Source: Aeropyrum camini SY1 = JCM 12091 (GTDB taxonomy: Archaea > Thermoproteota > Thermoprotei_A > Sulfolobales > Acidilobaceae). From it: DNA of 64,000 bases. Every line of letters starts with the position of its first letter. Position 1 is the first letter of the stretch. The translations under genes and the position numbers were made by a program. This document shows positions 35,801 through 43,817 of the stretch, piece by piece. The notes beneath the pieces are model-generated. The model searched no databases, was not told the DNA's origin, and saw only the letters and a list, made by a program, of their open reading frames with translations. The DNA lies in the NCBI RefSeq assembly GCF_000591035.1, contig NC_022521.1:682001-746000 (forward strand). The letters run 5' to 3'.

Positions 35801-36935
35801 CCTGGTTAGGCTTGCCCTAGCAGGCCTCTCACCACCCCAGAACCCGGTGGTCGAGGCCTCGGTAGAGGTGTTGGGGCTCTCGTGGAGGGAGAGCGGGGCC
35901 CTCATGCTCCCCGAGGACCTGACTGTTGATGGCCGGGCCGTGGTCACCGCCACGGTATCGCCCCCCTCCCCGGGTGTCTACACCGGCTATATAGTAGCCT
36001 CCGCCGGGGGGAGGGAGTATAGGATGCCCTACACCATACTAAGCCCCTACAAGCCCGGCCACACAGGGGTGCACGTCCCCCAGGGGCTCGGGCCCGACGA
36101 GTACTATGAGGAGGCGTGGGTGAGGGGCGCCTTCAACTACTGGTGGTGGTATGAGGATGGTGACTGGAGGATAATCCCTATAGAGCTCCCAGGCCCTGGG
36201 CTCACGGTGGCGAGGCTCTCCTGGAGCGTCGAGGAGGGGAGGGAGGCGTACGCCACCAACATAGACGCCTACCTCTACCTCAACAGGCCCTCCATCACCG
36301 CGGTTGAGGGAGGGGAGGTCCTGGTTGGTGTGGAGGAGCTCGCCCTAGCCTCGAGGGAGGCCTCCACGGCGAACACATTCTTCGACCCCCTGCTAACCGG
36401 CTTCTGGGACCAGCCGGGGAAGGGGCCGGGTGAAACGGTGCTGGCAGCCTACAACCACGCCCCCGGCAGGGCTCTCCTAGTATACAGGGCGGTCCAGTAC
36501 AGCGGCGAGACTGCCTGGCAGCCGGTGGCTATAACCATATACCACACCCCCATCCACACCCAGGGCACCGCAGCCCCCGGGGAGGCCGCGCAGGCCGCGG
36601 TGTCGATGGCCACGCTCTACAGGCTCGGAGACCTCGTAGACCAGCCGCTCGAAGCCAGGGTGGAGGCCTATGGGGATGCTGGCGGGTGGACCCTGCCCCC
36701 GCCCGGGGCGTCGGCGGATGTAGCAGGCTACACAGAGCCCCTGGGGGGGCACGTGGCGTCAATAGTGGTCTCCATAACCCTCCCGAGCGATCCATCCGCC
36801 GAGGATATACTGGCCAGGATAGACCTCGGCCTCGCGCTGCCTAGGATGAGCAGCGGTCTCACCACTACAGGGGAGGCCGAGAGAATCGCCAGCGAAACCA
36901 TATACACGGTGGTACCTGTCGCTCAGGCCGGGTGA
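32835..36935 (+). CDS. Giant secreted subtilisin-like serine protease (S8)
   Basis: The 1366-residue protein has a signal peptide (LTVLLLLVLQVFSAALVPGV-AQS), a propeptide-like region, and a subtilase domain with IGVIDTGVDF (Asp191), DPDGHGTMAAST (His476), ASNGGPG (Asn625) and GGTSMATPMAAGAAAL (Ser727). The gap of 285 residues between Asp and His is unusually large and contains an inserted region with DADGLYDTVYLDTT-type metal-site repeats. About 640 residues of beta-rich sequence follow, with no C-terminal membrane helix. It lies directly upstream of a coiled-coil membrane-stalk gene, which could hold it at the cell surface. Start TTG 32835. Confidence 0.92.
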   Translation: MRLPTLKLTVLLLLVLQVFSAALVPGVAQSGGEDLGGYSGYPGPLAMLVDSLEEEGLGLGELEAMDAAVPVVVYLDSRAEAERLLREYEGLVWLYRGPLVSLAGGSLGVEDLRRLAGERGVSLIMPLGPLKPVSTAEAQPPVGVRGVLEARSQAAVVGGSLVYDRPLRLTGALEAWGMGYRGEGVVIGVIDTGVDFSGPGLGEDKVALSPQGLPLVVDYGMVFLAAPLQVEVDPDARVGVVDFQGLYTVEVGSAGLGIVVRRTSGFASIVYVDPEGQAGFGYETYSLEPPGLPGEVVEAALQGGSPPRYGLLVSENIAQTADGGLFWYRMTVPGLVADLDADGLYDTVYLDTTTALHYLASAARQAGLTLFPAPAAADYSFEGEKPVTLQSPLAGYDARGDGDIDFPIGTLAGYTADIAGAALGMATGLLDELASGLPEGGVARIPTNGMPTGYLLPGLDFWRGRYAVFHTDPDGHGTMAASTAAGREYVFNVETGLGVEVDMVVSGTAPEAMLAASSMYIYEHAMLTFSGYMMVDSETGEPLWTSPWEGGSDPWDSLDPRLRGTPVKAEWVWTGSPLVDMTTNSWGIPSLQYYVDKPLGMDEVSLFIDSITLETGVPHFVAASNGGPGLGTVTAPATARLAVAVAAVTDMAYLSLQPPSYLPTPAGLGGHGDPAYFSSRGPSHTGFPKPNLAAVGASAYTTGRSLDHIVGGRLEPRAFPLLFGGTSMATPMAAGAAALAVQAGKEVLGAEHLGLAGWLRVYTALAMTAGWSGRPWTDLGAGVVNAAGAISLLKSLELGLFIYSTDTLQDLAGGAPLDTQGLGLPMIHLWAGAGARTSVEIVVEGDGVVGLRAVEPRLETVLSYRSQLDLSTPASTSGAYSVFDVATIDPETLPHGPLEVSLTLPYEVFDRLGRERSSTAWEGYQYGVMALLYWADLDGDGLGDGGEYYVLSVDERAANAFRIQLSNLGEDLAEARAALGVAGEVEEALLVRLALAGLSPPQNPVVEASVEVLGLSWRESGALMLPEDLTVDGRAVVTATVSPPSPGVYTGYIVASAGGREYRMPYTILSPYKPGHTGVHVPQGLGPDEYYEEAWVRGAFNYWWWYEDGDWRIIPIELPGPGLTVARLSWSVEEGREAYATNIDAYLYLNRPSITAVEGGEVLVGVEELALASREASTANTFFDPLLTGFWDQPGKGPGETVLAAYNHAPGRALLVYRAVQYSGETAWQPVAITIYHTPIHTQGTAAPGEAAQAAVSMATLYRLGDLVDQPLEARVEAYGDAGGWTLPPPGASADVAGYTEPLGGHVASIVVSITLPSDPSAEDILARIDLGLALPRMSSGLTTTGEAERIASETIYTVVPVAQAG

Positions 36936-36989
36936 TAAGGGGCCTGGCTACACGTGTTTTTCCCCGGGGGGTGACTATAGTATGGACCT

Positions 36990-38606
36990 TTGATGCTTGG
37001 GGTGGTGCATGTGGTTTCCGGGCGTCTCCCGCTTCTCGCGGCTATCCTCATAGCCTCAGCCCTCCTCACCCCCCTCTCCACCGGGGTTGCGGGGGCCCAG
37101 CCTGCTGTGATGGTCGTAGGCCCCACACCCTCCCCGCCCGTGGACATACTAGTCTGGCTGGGGGGCTTCGAGCCCTACGATATAGTGGAGGTGTGGCTCT
37201 CCACAGGGGCATCCAAGACCCTGCTTGCAACCCTCTACCTAGGCTCCACGGGGGAGGGTATTGAGATGGTGGGCCTACCGAGGGACCTGGGGCCGGGGCT
37301 ATACACCCTGGAGTTCCAGGCCCTCTCAGGCCTCTCCACCACAGCCACTGTGGAGGTGGTGGAGCCCAGCCTCACCCTGGATAAGAGTCAGGCCGCCGTG
37401 GGGGAGCTGGTTACTGCTGAGGCCGAGGGCCTGGGGGGCGGCGGGGTGTCCTACGCCTACCAGCTCCGGGTAGCGGGCGTAACGGTGGCGGTGCTCTTCC
37501 CAGGAGAGGATGGGAGGGCCTCAGCCAGCTTCCCGCTACCCCCTCTGCCCAGCGGTGTATACACTGTGGAGCTCGTCTACACACCCCCAGTCTGGGTGAG
37601 GTTCCAGAGCGTCTACGGTGGGGAGGCGGTGCTTGCCACGGCGGAGATAGAGGTTGTTGAGGGTGTTGCAACCCTGGGGGAGGCTAGGGCGATAGCCGAG
37701 GAGGTGGCCTCGGCCTACGTCGCCCCCCTGGAGGAGAGGCTCGGCCTGGTTGAGCAGGCTGTGGAGGACCTCGGCCTAGCCCTCGACAGCCTTGGGCAGA
37801 GGGTGGAGGACCTGGAGCTCGCGGTTGAGGACCTCACCCTGCAGCTGTCCAGCCTAGACTCTAGGGTCGGGGCGCTGGAGGATAGCGTGGAGGATATACA
37901 GTTGAGGCTTGAGGCTGTGGAGTCCTCCCTCGAGGACCTCTCGGGGGTTGTGGAGGCTATGGGCCAGCAGCTCGAGGCCCTGTCAAAGGACCTGGAGAGC
38001 CTGAGCGGCAGGGTCGAGGACCTCGAGGCCAGGGTGGGCGTGAGCGAGGAGAGGCTCTCCCAGGCCGAGGAGGATATAGACAGCCTCGCCGCCAGCCTAG
38101 ACAACCTAAGGGTAGAGCTCGACAGAGTCTCCAGCCAGCTGGCGGAGGCCCAGGCGGGCCTCGAGGACCTCAGGCAGAGGCTAGACACTGTAGGCTCAAC
38201 ACTGGAGCAGCTCCAGCAGAGGCTCGCCACCCATGAAGACAGCCTGCAAGCCCTCGCCGGAGACCTAGCAGGCCTCCAGACGAGGGTTGAGACCCTGAGG
38301 CAGTCCCTAGACGAGATAGACGGGAGGCTGAGCATGCTCCAGGCCACGATAGACGAGGCGAGGCTAGAGATAGAGGACCTCGGACAGCGTCTAGCCAGGG
38401 CGGAGGAGAGGAACCAGGCGCAAGACACAAGCATCGAGGACCTCCAGACCCAGCTCCAGGAGCTGAAGACCCAGCTAGAGGAGAAGTCCAGGGAGGCCCA
38501 GCAGACCGCCAGCTCGGCCAACCGCTGGAGCATGGCGGCGGCTGGAGCCTCACTAGTAGCCCTAGCAGCAGCCGCAGCGGCGATAGCAAGAGTGCTTAGA
38601 GGCTAG
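36990..38606 (+). CDS. Coiled-coil surface stalk protein with C-terminal membrane anchor
   Basis: The 538-residue protein has a signal peptide (LPLLAAILIASALLTPLSTG...AGA-QP), two beta domains (about residues 35-230), then about 265 residues of near-unbroken heptad repeats (VEDLELAVEDLTLQLSSLDS and similar), and a C-terminal helix (WSMAAAGASLVALAAAAAAI) followed by ARVLRG. This is the plan of archaeal S-layer stalk proteins of the SlaB or tetrabrachion kind. Being next to a huge subtilase recalls the tetrabrachion-bound protease of Staphylothermus. Starts TTG 36990, ATG 36993 or a downstream GTG are possible. Confidence 0.85.
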   Translation: MMLGVVHVVSGRLPLLAAILIASALLTPLSTGVAGAQPAVMVVGPTPSPPVDILVWLGGFEPYDIVEVWLSTGASKTLLATLYLGSTGEGIEMVGLPRDLGPGLYTLEFQALSGLSTTATVEVVEPSLTLDKSQAAVGELVTAEAEGLGGGGVSYAYQLRVAGVTVAVLFPGEDGRASASFPLPPLPSGVYTVELVYTPPVWVRFQSVYGGEAVLATAEIEVVEGVATLGEARAIAEEVASAYVAPLEERLGLVEQAVEDLGLALDSLGQRVEDLELAVEDLTLQLSSLDSRVGALEDSVEDIQLRLEAVESSLEDLSGVVEAMGQQLEALSKDLESLSGRVEDLEARVGVSEERLSQAEEDIDSLAASLDNLRVELDRVSSQLAEAQAGLEDLRQRLDTVGSTLEQLQQRLATHEDSLQALAGDLAGLQTRVETLRQSLDEIDGRLSMLQATIDEARLEIEDLGQRLARAEERNQAQDTSIEDLQTQLQELKTQLEEKSREAQQTASSANRWSMAAAGASLVALAAAAAAIARVLRG

Positions 38607-38783
38607 GAGGCGTAGCAGAGGCCTGGTAACCCCTGACGCCAGCCCTCCAGCCTCCTGTATGCTATCGAATTTTCGTTTTGTCTCACTGCTTGGGAGCCCT
38701 CCCGGGTCTCGGGGTGGAAGCATGTATGCTGTACCAGCTATATTCAAAGTGTTTACGCTAAATGTATACATGGTGTGTAGACG

Positions 38784-39011
38784 ATGGCTAGCGCTGTAAT
38801 CAGTGTGAGAGTTCCCAGAAAGCTTAAGGAGGAGCTTGAGATTCTTGGGATAAACTACTCCAGGGCTGTGAGGGAGTTTCTCGAGGAGCTGGTCAGGAGG
38901 GAGAAGGCCAGGAGGCTTAGGGAGAGGATGGAGGGGTTCAAGAGGAGCGTAGGGAGGATTGAGGGCGAGCTGGCATCGGGATTCGTGAGGGAGGATAGAG
39001 GTGCAGGCTAG
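38784..39011 (+). CDS. vapB: VapB-type antitoxin, partner of a broken VapC
   Basis: The 75-residue protein (ATG 38784) has a ribbon-helix-helix start (AVISVRVPRKLKEELEILGI, NYSRAVREFLEELVRREK) and a charged tail. The following VapC frame is destroyed, so this antitoxin has no functional neighbour toxin. It may remain as a repressor or as an antidote to other VapCs. Confidence 0.82.
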   Translation: MASAVISVRVPRKLKEELEILGINYSRAVREFLEELVRREKARRLRERMEGFKRSVGRIEGELASGFVREDRGAG

Positions 39012-39251
39012 ACGGGTGGTTGCTGACGCTGGCGTAGAGCTGCTCGCCGCTCCCCAGAGCTCAGCTCCGAACTCGGTGTCACCGTCTACGATGCGGCGTA
39101 TATAGCGGTGGCCATGAGGCTGTCAGCCTCCTTCTATACAAGCGGCGAAAAACTTTTATCCAACAGCAGGGTTAGGGGGCTAGGCATTGTACACCATATA
39201 CGCGACTATAAGAGCCTAGAGCCTAGATCTTGGGGGGGCAGAACCCGGTGA
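39001..39251 (+). pseudogene. VapC remnant with internal deletion and frame change
   Basis: From GTG 39001 the frame reads QARRVVADAGVELLAAP, a PIN N-terminus with its first Asp. A different frame then gives ELGVTVYDAAYIAVAMRLSA and SFYTSGEKLLSNSRVRG with GLGIVHHIRDYKSLE, the C-terminal half of a VapC. About 60-70 middle codons, including the second acidic residue, are missing. Together with the overlapping vapB this was a VapBC pair. Confidence 0.85.
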
Positions 39252-40364
39252 GGACCTCGATCCCACCACGCCCTCGGGCCTGAACTGAACAGCGGCCGCG
39301 GCAAGGGCCGCCAAGACGATCATGTATGATATCTCTGGAGCCACGGCTCTGACAACGGCTCCTGCCGAGAGTAGGGCTGGGGGGATGGGCTGGTAGTTCT
39401 TCGACAGCTTGACCCTGGCTACCTGGGGTAGGAGGAGGGGGGCGTGGAGGATTATATGGACGCCTATGAAACCGATGTAGAGGAGGTGAATCCTCGCCAG
39501 CACAGTGGCCTGGGGGTGGAGGGAGAGAAGCATAGGGGGTATTGTGAGGAGGTGGGACACCACCATATACCTGACCGCATCCCCCGCGGGCCCCGGGAGG
39601 CTGGAGGCCCTCCTCAAAAGCTCGGGAGCCCGGTGAAGACCCAGGGCGGGGTAGTAAGCTAGGAGGCCTGCCAGAGCGAGCGTGGCGTGGAGCCCCTGAC
39701 CAGGAGCGGCGAGGCCTAGGGCCAGGGCGTTGGGCGCCAAAACTGCGGCCATGAGAGGGGTGGTGGGCCTCCGGCCGTAGTTCCTGGCGACTGTGTATAG
39801 GCTTACGACGAGTATCATGGGAGCGTCGAGGTAGAGGCCTATCCTCAGCATCCACTCCACAACACCCAACCCCTCCGGGGGGAGGGCGAGGGATATGGCG
39901 CCCGCGATAGGGGGGTATAGCAGGGGCCACCGGGGCTCCCGCCTACCCCAGCCCACCAGCTGGAGTAGGGTGTGGAGGCCCAGGAATGCCAGGGCAGAGG
40001 CGGCCAGAGGCCTCCAAGGCAACCCGGCGGGGTATAGGAGGAGGCTTAGGATAGCGCCGGAGACCGCCAACACCGGGGCCAGAGCCTCGAGCCCCCTACG
40101 GGGGGCGCCGCTCTTGAGGCTGCCCGTGAAGACAACATACATGGACAGGGGGAAAACCAGGCCCAAACCCAGCCCCACAAGACCCATATGAAGACCCGGC
40201 GCAAGGGGGGCTAGGACAATCCCAAAGAGCCCCCCGCCCAGCCCCACCGCTATACCCGGCAGGGCGACTGTGGAGAGCTTCACCTGGAAAGCCTTTCCCT
40301 GCCACACCCTAAATCCCCCGTGCCCAGCCTGGGCAGCCACTAGTTTTAGAGAGCTGTGACACAA
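39216..40364 (-). CDS. Multi-pass membrane protein with histidines in helices
   Basis: The 382-residue protein has about 10-11 hydrophobic segments. Conserved-looking His residues lie in or near helices (GLHMGLVGLGLGLVFPLSMY, LGLHTLLQL, VVSHLLTIPPMLLSLHP, ARIHLLYIGFIGVHIILHAP). This spacing is reminiscent of haem- or metal-binding membrane proteins of the NnrS type, but I cannot confirm a family. The 3' end overlaps the vapC remnant on the opposite strand by 36 bp. Confidence 0.65.
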   Translation of the reverse strand: MCHSSLKLVAAQAGHGGFRVWQGKAFQVKLSTVALPGIAVGLGGGLFGIVLAPLAPGLHMGLVGLGLGLVFPLSMYVVFTGSLKSGAPRRGLEALAPVLAVSGAILSLLLYPAGLPWRPLAASALAFLGLHTLLQLVGWGRREPRWPLLYPPIAGAISLALPPEGLGVVEWMLRIGLYLDAPMILVVSLYTVARNYGRRPTTPLMAAVLAPNALALGLAAPGQGLHATLALAGLLAYYPALGLHRAPELLRRASSLPGPAGDAVRYMVVSHLLTIPPMLLSLHPQATVLARIHLLYIGFIGVHIILHAPLLLPQVARVKLSKNYQPIPPALLSAGAVVRAVAPEISYMIVLAALAAAAVQFRPEGVVGSRSSPGSAPPRSRL

Positions 40365-40553
40365 ATATCACGGGCTAAACAACATAATCTATCTTCTCAT
40401 AGGGGCTCTCCAGCAGTAATGCTATATAAGATCGGGGGAAGGTCCTAGCCACTCATTATCAACAATGTGATGAATCATTGTAGTAACATCCACCATTATT
40501 GGTATCGTCACATTCCACGTTTAATCACTCCCCGTGGAACTGGGGGATTAGTA

Positions 40554-41402
40554 GTGAGCATCTACCATCTTACCGAGGATTTTGATAGGAGGCCTGTTGC
40601 AGCCTACGCCGCGAGGGAGTCCCTAGGCTACTGCTTCCTAGGCTCGCTCATACTAGTTGCCTTCTCCTTCTCTGCAACTTTCCTCAGAAACTTCCTCCTA
40701 GGGGAGAATCCTGAGCCGACCCTGGCCCGAGGGGTCTTTAACCCGGTCGCCTTCATCGTCGCTGGCGTGAGAGAGCGGCTGTACGAGGCTGGGTCTGGGC
40801 CGAGTGGTTTCATCCTCTTGTTTATAACGGTGCTTCTCGCCGTGATAATGTTCTTCCTCCTTGCCGCTCTAATGTATCTGAGCGTTGTCCAGTCTACTTT
40901 GCTCGTGAGGGTCTCCAGCGTTCTAGGCTGGGGTCTCGACGGGTTTATGGCGAGGCTCGCAGGCCTGGGCGGGGTGGTTTTCGCCTTTTCCACTTTGGCT
41001 TTCATACTCTACATTCTGGGACTAGCCCTCCCCCTACCAGGCCTCTACACCCTCTACCAGCGGTACCCCGAGTATGAGATCTACTTTACCGCCATAGCCA
41101 CAATCTACCTGGCAACAGTAGCTTTAACCCTGCTCTGGAGCCTACTACACGCTCCACCCACCACTGCGAGGACAGCCGCGGCAGCCCTGCTGGCATTGGT
41201 GTCTCTAATCTTAACGTGGCTATCCCTTGCACACCCCGAGGTCACGATAGGCCCGACGGGCCCCCTAGGGATGACGGCTGGCCTGGCAATACTCTACGTC
41301 GAGATGGAGAAGAGGATTAGGGAGAGGTACGGGGAGGAGGCTCTAGAGGAGGCTAGAACCTTGCTCGACATCCTTGGGGGCGGAGGACATGAAGACGAGT
41401 AG
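40554..41402 (+). CDS. Multi-pass membrane protein of unknown function
   Basis: The 282-residue protein (GTG 40554, GGGGGAT about 8 nt upstream) has seven or so hydrophobic segments, with a cytoplasmic-looking start (SIYHLTEDFDRRPVAAYAAR) and a charged C-terminal helix (YVEMEKRIRERYGEEALEEA). No family recognised. The frame is open to 40467, but that part reads like non-coding sequence. A hairpin and the TATA box of the next gene follow. Confidence 0.65.
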   Translation: MSIYHLTEDFDRRPVAAYAARESLGYCFLGSLILVAFSFSATFLRNFLLGENPEPTLARGVFNPVAFIVAGVRERLYEAGSGPSGFILLFITVLLAVIMFFLLAALMYLSVVQSTLLVRVSSVLGWGLDGFMARLAGLGGVVFAFSTLAFILYILGLALPLPGLYTLYQRYPEYEIYFTAIATIYLATVALTLLWSLLHAPPTTARTAAAALLALVSLILTWLSLAHPEVTIGPTGPLGMTAGLAILYVEMEKRIRERYGEEALEEARTLLDILGGGGHEDE

Positions 41403-41412
41403 CCAGGCCGGA

Positions 41413-41428
41413 CCGCTGATACCAGCGG
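41413..41428. terminator. Short hairpin between genes, possible terminator or operator
   Basis: CCGCTG-ATAC-CAGCGG forms a 6-bp perfect stem with a 4-nt loop directly after the membrane protein stop and 12 bp before the TATA box of the next gene. No T-run follows, so an operator role is equally possible. Confidence 0.35.
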
Positions 41429-41439
41429 GAGGGGCAACA

Positions 41440-41448
41440 CTATAAATC
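41440..41448 (+). promoter_or_regulatory. TATA box giving an apparently leaderless transcript
   Basis: CTATAAATC is centred about 27 bp before ATG 41470, so the transcript probably begins at or next to the start codon; this supports the ATG at 41470 over the later ATG at 41524. Confidence 0.55.
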
Positions 41449-41469
41449 TTAGGAGAACTATGTATATCC

Positions 41470-42498
41470 ATGGAGCCTACACTTCACCATATCAACCGGC
41501 CTGCGATACCGGTGTGTACCGAGATGTCGAGCCTTTCGAAAAGGGAGATCGAGAGGATACTGAGGACGCTGGAGCGAGATAGGGAGTTCCGCTACGCCCT
41601 CATGGGCTTACTGGGCTTCAAAGAGCTGCTTGAGAGGTTTGAGAAGCTTGAGGAGAGGCAGCTCCGCCTAGAGGAGCGGTTCAGCCATCTGGAGGAGCGT
41701 CAAATCAAGCTTGAAGAGCGGTTCCAGCTACTGGAAAAACGTTTTCAGCGGCTTGAGGAGAGGCATTTACGCCTGGAACGGCGGTTCCAAAAGCTTGAGG
41801 AGCGGTTCCAAAGGCTCGAGCAACGGCAGCTCAGGCTGGAAGAGAGGTTCCAGAAGCTTGAGCAGAGGTTCCAGAAGCTCGAGGAGCGGTTCCGGCTTCT
41901 GGAGGAGCGTTTCCAGAAGCTCGAGCAGCGGCAGCTACACCTAGAGGAGCGTTTCCAGCGGCTTGAGGAGCGGCAGCTCAAGCTGGAGCGGAGGTTGCAA
42001 AAGCTCGAAGAGCGCCATCTCAAGCTGGAACAGCGTTTCCAGCGGCTTGAGGAGGAGTTTAGGAGGCTCTCCGAGCGGGTTCTACGCGTAGAGCAGGCCC
42101 TGGTCAACATGATGAGGATGATGAACACAATAGCCCACAGGTTCGGGATACTAACTGAGGAGGCTTTTAGGAGTGCGATGAAGCACGTGGTTGAAGAGGT
42201 CCTGGGTGCAGGCGTGGTCGGCCGCTGGATCCACCATGATAAGGAGGGCATAGTATACGGCCACCCCTCCATCGTTGAGGTCGACGTGGTAGTCAAGGAC
42301 GGGCAGCACGTGCTCGTCGAGATCAAGTCACAGGTGACTCAGGCGGACGTGGCTGAGATGCATAGGATCGGCCTGCTATATGAGAGGGCGGAGGGCGTGA
42401 AGCCGAGGCTCGTAATAGTCGGAGGCTTCGTGGATGAGAGGGCCCGGGCCCTCGCGGAGAGGTTGGGCGTCGAGATCGCCCCGATAACCCCCCAGTAA
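41470..42498 (+). CDS. Long coiled-coil protein with C-terminal PD-(D/E)XK nuclease-like domain
   Basis: The 342-residue protein has a short N-terminal helical part, then about 170 residues of nearly perfect heptads built from LEERFQKLEERQLRLE-type units (residues about 55-220), and a C-terminal domain with SIVEVDVVVKDGQHVLVEIK, the D-x(n)-E-x-K signature of PD-(D/E)XK nucleases, then GLLYERAEGVKPRLVIVGG. This matches the DUF3782 type common in thermophiles. Role unknown; a DNA-acting function or an inactive nuclease fold is possible. The heptad coding repeats are also visible in DNA as 21- and 42-base units. Confidence 0.82.
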   Translation: MEPTLHHINRPAIPVCTEMSSLSKREIERILRTLERDREFRYALMGLLGFKELLERFEKLEERQLRLEERFSHLEERQIKLEERFQLLEKRFQRLEERHLRLERRFQKLEERFQRLEQRQLRLEERFQKLEQRFQKLEERFRLLEERFQKLEQRQLHLEERFQRLEERQLKLERRLQKLEERHLKLEQRFQRLEEEFRRLSERVLRVEQALVNMMRMMNTIAHRFGILTEEAFRSAMKHVVEEVLGAGVVGRWIHHDKEGIVYGHPSIVEVDVVVKDGQHVLVEIKSQVTQADVAEMHRIGLLYERAEGVKPRLVIVGGFVDERARALAERLGVEIAPITPQ

Positions 42499-42635
42499 AC
42501 AGCCTCTCCCTCCCCCACGAGAAAATCCCCAAAACCCGGGTAAAGGGTTTATCTCTACCACCCGTTTTCGACTCTATAAAAACACTTGTCCCACCACATC
42601 ATCCCTCCCACGGTAGTATAGATTTTCTATGGAGG

Positions 42636-43817
42636 ATGGTGGGCCAAGTGCGGAAGGGTCTTGGATCCGGTGTTTACGGGAGTATCCTGGACCTTGTAGG
42701 CGGCACCCCCCTCCTTAGGCTGGGGAGAGTGGAGCGTTTCTTCCGGCTAGAGGGTGTGGAGCTCTACGGCAAGCTGGAGATGTTCAACCCTGGGGGTAGC
42801 GTGAAGGACAGGATAGGGCTTTACATGCTGATGGATGCTAGGAGCAGGGGGCTTGTCGAGGAGGGCGCGGTTATAATCGAGCCCACAGCCGGCAACACCG
42901 GGGTAGGCCTGGCGCTCGGCGCCATACACTACGGCTTCAGGCTTGTAGCTGTTATGCCGTCGAAGATGAGCCTAGAGAAGGAGCTAATACTCAGGGCTTA
43001 CGGCGCCTACGTCATCAGAACCCCCACAGCAGTCCCCCCGGAGAGCCCCCTCTCCTACTACAGGGTGGCAGAGGCGGTGAGGAACCTGCTATGGATGATA
43101 GGCGGCAGGCCCGGTGAGGGGGAGGTGAGGAAGGTTGTGGAGAAGGTGCAGACGCTGGTCAGGGAGGAGAGGGTTGAGGACCTCAGGTCTGTATTAGAGT
43201 CCAGCGTCGAGCCCACCCCCTACGCCTACATACCAAACCAGTACAGCAACCCGGCAAACCCACGGGCCCACGAGGAGACGACGGGGAGGGAGATATGGAT
43301 GCAGACTGGCGGCAGGGTTGACGTGGTCTACGCTGGCATGGGGACCGGGGGAACTATAACCGGGGTAGCCCGCTATCTGAAGAGGGCCAAGCCTTCCGTG
43401 AGGATTGTTGGTGTGGACCCGGAGGGGAGCATATACAGCCTCGTCAAGAAGGGCATGAGCCCCCGGGAGGCTGCTAGGCACGCCAGACCCTACAAGGTGG
43501 AGGGGATTGGGGAGGACTTCATACCCTCAACCATAGACCTGAGCCTCGTGGACGAGGTGGTTGTGGTCACGGACCAGCAGGCCTTCTCCATGGCCAGGAT
43601 GCTGGCCCGGCTTGAGGGTGTGCTGGCGGGGGGCTCCTCGGGCGCCGCCCTCTACGCGGCCGTGAAGCACATAAAGACTGGGGGGGTCAGGGGTGTTGCC
43701 GTGGTTATACTCCCCGACACGGGTAGGAACTACATCAACAAGCTCTATAACGACAGGTGGATGAGGGAGAACGGGTTCTCAACGAGGGACGAGGAGGTGC
43801 TGGGGGAGCTGCTGTGA
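42636..43817 (+). CDS. Cystathionine beta-synthase/cysteine synthase family PLP enzyme
   Basis: The 393-residue protein has LVGGTPLLRLGR, YGKLEMFNPGGSVKDRIGLY with the PLP Lys57, IEPTAGNTGVGLALGA, GMGTGGTITGVARYLK, and AGGSSGAALYAAV. About 50 residues are inserted before YIPNQYSNPANPRAH. The next gene is a cystathionine gamma-lyase/synthase, overlapping by GTGA, so the pair probably runs transsulfuration (homocysteine plus serine to cysteine, or the reverse). Start ATG 42636 sits too close to GGAGG; GTG 42639 or 42648 are alternatives. A TATA element, CTATAAAAAC, is at 42574. Confidence 0.9.
   Translation: MVGQVRKGLGSGVYGSILDLVGGTPLLRLGRVERFFRLEGVELYGKLEMFNPGGSVKDRIGLYMLMDARSRGLVEEGAVIIEPTAGNTGVGLALGAIHYGFRLVAVMPSKMSLEKELILRAYGAYVIRTPTAVPPESPLSYYRVAEAVRNLLWMIGGRPGEGEVRKVVEKVQTLVREERVEDLRSVLESSVEPTPYAYIPNQYSNPANPRAHEETTGREIWMQTGGRVDVVYAGMGTGGTITGVARYLKRAKPSVRIVGVDPEGSIYSLVKKGMSPREAARHARPYKVEGIGEDFIPSTIDLSLVDEVVVVTDQQAFSMARMLARLEGVLAGGSSGAALYAAVKHIKTGGVRGVAVVILPDTGRNYINKLYNDRWMRENGFSTRDEEVLGELL

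Noticed and set aside
40464-40550. Possible C/D box sRNA beginning GTGATGA at 40465
   Set aside because: No D or D' box at the right distance; only a weak CAATG/CATTG symmetry remains.
42580-42612. ATGATG-like C box on the minus strand before the cystathionine beta-synthase-like gene
   Set aside because: The last base of the box and any D box are missing.
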